Positions 61,333-64,000 of a DNA stretch of 64,000 nucleotides are shown in pieces. Under the pieces are notes generated by a model. It saw nothing but the letters and a program-made list of their open reading frames with translations. It had not been told where the DNA came from and made no database searches. Position numbers and translations under genes: made by a program. This DNA is from Candidatus Omnitrophota bacterium (GTDB lineage Bacteria > Hinthialibacterota > Hinthialibacteria > OLB16): the NCBI GenBank assembly GCA_020632575.1, contig JACKFH010000018.1, positions 8,743-72,742 on the forward strand. Reading direction: 5' to 3'. Each line of letters opens with the position of its first letter. Within the stretch, counting starts at the first letter, position 1.

Positions 61333-63345
61333 CTACCCGCTCGACTTCTCCAAATAAACCTTGGGATTTGTCTCGCCGGTCTCTGGCCAGACAATCGAAT
61401 CCTTTCTTTCCTTCCATCGAACCTCGATATGCAGCGCTCCATCCCTTTCCTGAAAATCGACTTCAGGGTACTCATACTCGGCGGGTAGGGGGAGCAGGAG
61501 CGCGGCGAACCTTGGATTCACACCCTCAGTCGAACCCTTCAATCGGGGATGGTCGAGGTATTGGTCCACCTCCAAAGTCGGATCGGAGACAGCGTGGAGG
61601 TAAACCAAGAGACGAGGCGACTCCTGAATTTCGCCGGTGGCGCTGGTCGGAGTCACTTCCGCGGTCGCCTCCCCGACTTCGACCGCCATCTCCGAATCGG
61701 TGTGAAGCAACCAGGTGTACTGGTGAGGGGAATCGTCTTTCTGGATATCGTCCAGGATGACTGCATAGGCGGGAAGTCCATCTGTCGGCCGAACAAAAAA
61801 GGCGTGCCGCAACGCCTTCTTGACTCCGATGCCCGGGTGACCGTCGCTGTTATGATTGTAAGCATCGCCGCAGTCGGCCAAGACATATCCGTATTCGTCA
61901 TGGGTCTGGTAATCGAGGATTTGACCGCTGGTTCCCAACCCCGCGCCCGAGAGCGCCTGGCCGCTTCCATCGATCAACACCGAGTTGTGCGCCACTGTCT
62001 GCGCTTTGCCATTCGGATCCTGGCTGTTTCCATACCCCGAGTCGATTGCCCAGCGATGTCCCAGACCATAGAGGGTGAAATGCCCTTTGTCCGCTTGGTT
62101 GTGGGTCTTTCGAAAGAAGGGGCCGGATTCGATGGAGAATTGGACATCGTCTTCCTCCCAACCCGTCCTGAATATGCACAGACCACGTCCTGGAAAACGT
62201 TCTCCCAGTGGTTCGCCAACCTCCTGTGGAGATCTCGGCGCCACAGAGTTCTCCCAAACAATTTCAAGGAATGAGCGGTCCGTAAAGCATCGGTTGAACA
62301 GCCACTTCGCCAAGCCGTCGTTGTACTCCTTGGCCAATCTCAACATGAATGGATCCCAAAATCCGGCATAGTCCGCGTCATTGCGTGCGTCGAAAACAGA
62401 CTCCCCAGGCAACAACGACATCGCGTAAAAATGCGGGACACGTCGGAGGTGGGGGTGGTCGAATAGGTTGGGTCCGCCATTCCGCTTGAGGGCGTCTATG
62501 AATAGGGTGGAGTTGGAGAGAGCGTAGACCGCGTATGCGGTTCCCTCGCAGTTCGCGCCATTCTCATCGAACGCTCCATCGAGCCATCGATTGATCAGTC
62601 CAATGCAGTCCTCCAACCAGACCTTGGATTTTTCTGGATAAGCCTCTTGGAGATTGAGTGAAAGCAGTCCCGCCGCTCCGAATGCGACCCCCGAATAATT
62701 GTGGTAGGGAACCCACCACATATTTTCCTGGTGAGCATCATCAAGAATGTTCTGGATATACCCCGCGCTAGTCTCCTCGACAATTTTTTTTTCGACTGGT
62801 CCCAACCGACCCTCCAGCCAATCGTAACCAAGGGCCAGCCCCCGCATGAAATCCCCTCGACCCCCCGCGTAGCTCTGGGCCATGCGCTCATCGGTGGCGG
62901 GGAGAGCTCGCGCGGAGGCGACCAGCAATTGGGCGCCGTGGTCTCCAAAACGCTCCTCGCCGGTCATCCAATAGGCAAAACCGAGGGTCTCCATCCAACG
63001 AGTCAGTCTTCTGCCGAAGGAATGCCCGATGGTCTTCCCGAATCGAGTGGGGCCTCCATCCACATCGGAGGGGTTTGCGTAACGATCCGTCCCCGGGGTG
63101 CAATACCCCTCGGCCTCTTGGAGGATTTCGGCCCACAACTCCGCATGTTCATCGATTTTGATCCGATCTTGGAGTTGGGGTAGGTCGGATTGGGAGAAGA
63201 CAAGCCCTGGATGCTCCACCGTGTTTCCCGGGCTTTGGAGGAGTGCTAAGAATCCCAAAATCAAAAGAAGCCCGGCCACGATTGTCCGATTACCCCAAAC
63301 TGTAATCCAACTGTTTCCACCTTCATGCTTCTTACCCTCATCCAT
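61333..63345 (-). CDS. Secreted heparinase II/III-like polysaccharide lyase (second)
   Basis: 670 residues. A single N-terminal hydrophobic segment (TIVAGLLLILGFLALLQS) lies about 22 residues in, so it is a signal or anchor. The alpha/alpha barrel includes the family phrase HNYSGVAFGAAGLLSLN and AFDENGANCEGTAYAVYALS. The C-terminal beta-domain has FRKTHNQADKGHFTLYGLGH and VAHNSVLIDG, typical of heparinase II/III lyases. It differs clearly in length and motifs from the lyase at 56888. It is first in a two-gene unit with the GH95-like enzyme, so a lyase and a glycosidase act on the same glycan. Confidence 0.8.
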   Translation of the reverse strand: MDEGKKHEGGNSWITVWGNRTIVAGLLLILGFLALLQSPGNTVEHPGLVFSQSDLPQLQDRIKIDEHAELWAEILQEAEGYCTPGTDRYANPSDVDGGPTRFGKTIGHSFGRRLTRWMETLGFAYWMTGEERFGDHGAQLLVASARALPATDERMAQSYAGGRGDFMRGLALGYDWLEGRLGPVEKKIVEETSAGYIQNILDDAHQENMWWVPYHNYSGVAFGAAGLLSLNLQEAYPEKSKVWLEDCIGLINRWLDGAFDENGANCEGTAYAVYALSNSTLFIDALKRNGGPNLFDHPHLRRVPHFYAMSLLPGESVFDARNDADYAGFWDPFMLRLAKEYNDGLAKWLFNRCFTDRSFLEIVWENSVAPRSPQEVGEPLGERFPGRGLCIFRTGWEEDDVQFSIESGPFFRKTHNQADKGHFTLYGLGHRWAIDSGYGNSQDPNGKAQTVAHNSVLIDGSGQALSGAGLGTSGQILDYQTHDEYGYVLADCGDAYNHNSDGHPGIGVKKALRHAFFVRPTDGLPAYAVILDDIQKDDSPHQYTWLLHTDSEMAVEVGEATAEVTPTSATGEIQESPRLLVYLHAVSDPTLEVDQYLDHPRLKGSTEGVNPRFAALLLPLPAEYEYPEVDFQERDGALHIEVRWKERKDSIVWPETGETNPKVYLEKSSG

Positions 63346-63517
63346 TCCATTCTCCTCGACTCATCGGACGGAAATTGTCTGGAAAACCTCCCCGGTCTTC
63401 AACCGCAAAGTCAATTTATTTTCAATTCTGGTTCAAATCCTCCTCGGGTGTGGGTAATTCCCCTATAATCGCCTCTTCAAATAGGATTGAAACAAGAAAG
63501 AAACCGATAGAGGAACC

Positions 63518-64000
63518 ATGGTCGACATCCCCAAAGAACCCTCCCGAGGGAAAAATTTTATCATCCGACTCCTGATAGCGGTTGTCGTCTTGACCGTGGT
63601 GGTTGCTGCCGGAATTGCCTACAACCGGTTGGAGCCGGCGGCGCCCACAATCGAAAAATCCTCGGTCTTTATCGATACGGTTGTTCGCGGGGATATGGTG
63701 AGAAAGGTGCGGGGTTCGGGTCGATTGGTTCCCATCGACATCCGGTGGGTCACCCCCGCGACGAATGGACGCGTGGAGCGCACTCTTCTGGAACCCGGCG
63801 CAACTGTGGATCCGGACACGATCCTTCTCGAGTTGAGCAATCCCGAACTCGAACTGGCGGTGGAGGAGGCCAACCTGAATTTCAAATCCTCCGAATCGGA
63901 ACTCGAAGCGAAGAAAGTTGAATTTGATAAGGAACTCCTCGATCTGGAAACCTCTGCCGCTCGTATCGAGGCCGACTTGGCGGAGGCTAAATTGCGCGCC
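63518..64000 (+). CDS. HlyD/MacA-type periplasmic adaptor (N-terminal part, cut by window end)
   Basis: The first 161 codons are visible, with no stop before the window ends. A cytoplasmic tail with Lys/Arg and one membrane segment (LLIAVVVLTVVVAAGIAY) are followed by the lipoyl half-motif (DTVVRGDMVRKVRGSGRLVP, then PATNGRVERTLLEPGATVDP) and the start of a coiled-coil hairpin (LAVEEANLNFKSSESELEAK). This is the pattern of MacA/HlyD adaptors that link an inner-membrane pump to a TolC-type channel. A TATAAT at 63464-63469 lies 50 bases upstream without a clear -35. A MacB-like gene would be expected beyond the window. Confidence 0.85.
   Translation, partial: MVDIPKEPSRGKNFIIRLLIAVVVLTVVVAAGIAYNRLEPAAPTIEKSSVFIDTVVRGDMVRKVRGSGRLVPIDIRWVTPATNGRVERTLLEPGATVDPDTILLELSNPELELAVEEANLNFKSSESELEAKKVEFDKELLDLETSAARIEADLAEAKLRA

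Overview
The window looks like a chromosomal piece of a Gram-negative (diderm) bacterium. The evidence is an apolipoprotein N-acyltransferase, a TolC-type outer membrane protein, GmhA (heptose synthesis for LPS), several lipobox proteins and an alpha-2-macroglobulin/PBP1C pair. GC content is moderately high. The IspG N-terminus (RNPTRAV then QSMCATRTQDI) resembles planctomycete-type IspG as I remember it. Together with the DUF4185-type proteins, heparinase II/III-like lyases and large modular secreted proteins, this suggests a PVC/FCB-neighbourhood or candidate-phylum organism; the sequence alone does not fix the phylum. No rRNA, tRNA, transposase, integrase or CRISPR array was found.

Layout. 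1-2.3 kb: a gene tail, a bidirectional terminator, a ChlI/MoxR-like AAA+ ATPase and a small zinc-ribbon protein on diverging strands. 2.3-2.7 kb: a tandem repeat running into a REP-like inverted repeat. 2.7-10.4 kb: a plus-strand run of TolC-like protein, HemW, a GT2 glycosyltransferase, two DUF4185-like paralogs and Lnt. 10.4-11.0 kb: non-coding, with a second REP-like repeat and a candidate sigma-54-driven structured small RNA ending in a strong terminator. 11.0-17.4 kb: GmhA, an M56 metallopeptidase, an MFS exporter, a secreted beta-sandwich protein, a peptide-binding lipoprotein and HU. 17.6-23.6 kb: a tightly packed set of DapA, TPR lipoprotein, REC/degenerate-GGDEF/zinc-ribbon protein, DUF502 protein and FemAB-like acyltransferase. 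23.7-33.2 kb: IspG, ankyrin lipoprotein, quinone oxidoreductase, GlnRS, GT4, HAD phosphatase, MutM and a membrane protein.

33.3-42.1 kb, minus strand: two large secreted proteins joined by an ATGA overlap. One has a C-terminal half that looks like the pore/TcB-binding part of Tc-toxin TcA proteins; the other is a P-domain/carboxypeptidase-regulatory modular protein. Upstream of them is a ModB-like permease with a tandem-duplicated ModA-like binding protein and no ATPase. 43.0-50.6 kb: a thioester alpha-2-macroglobulin and PBP1C, a known periplasmic defence/repair pair. 50.6-56.8 kb: a YtrA-type GntR regulator with a clear operator over its promoter, followed by an ABC exporter in which all genes overlap by ATGA and two permeases carry large LVIVD-like propeller domains. 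56.9-63.3 kb: a secreted polysaccharide-degradation cluster (two heparinase II/III-like proteins and one GH95-like glycosidase). 63.5 kb to the end: the start of an HlyD/MacA-type adaptor.

The strongest candidates for something new are the Sec-targeted TcA-like protein with its partner, the propeller-fused ABC exporter, and the sigma-54 small RNA. All assignments are from reading motifs by eye; no database search was run.
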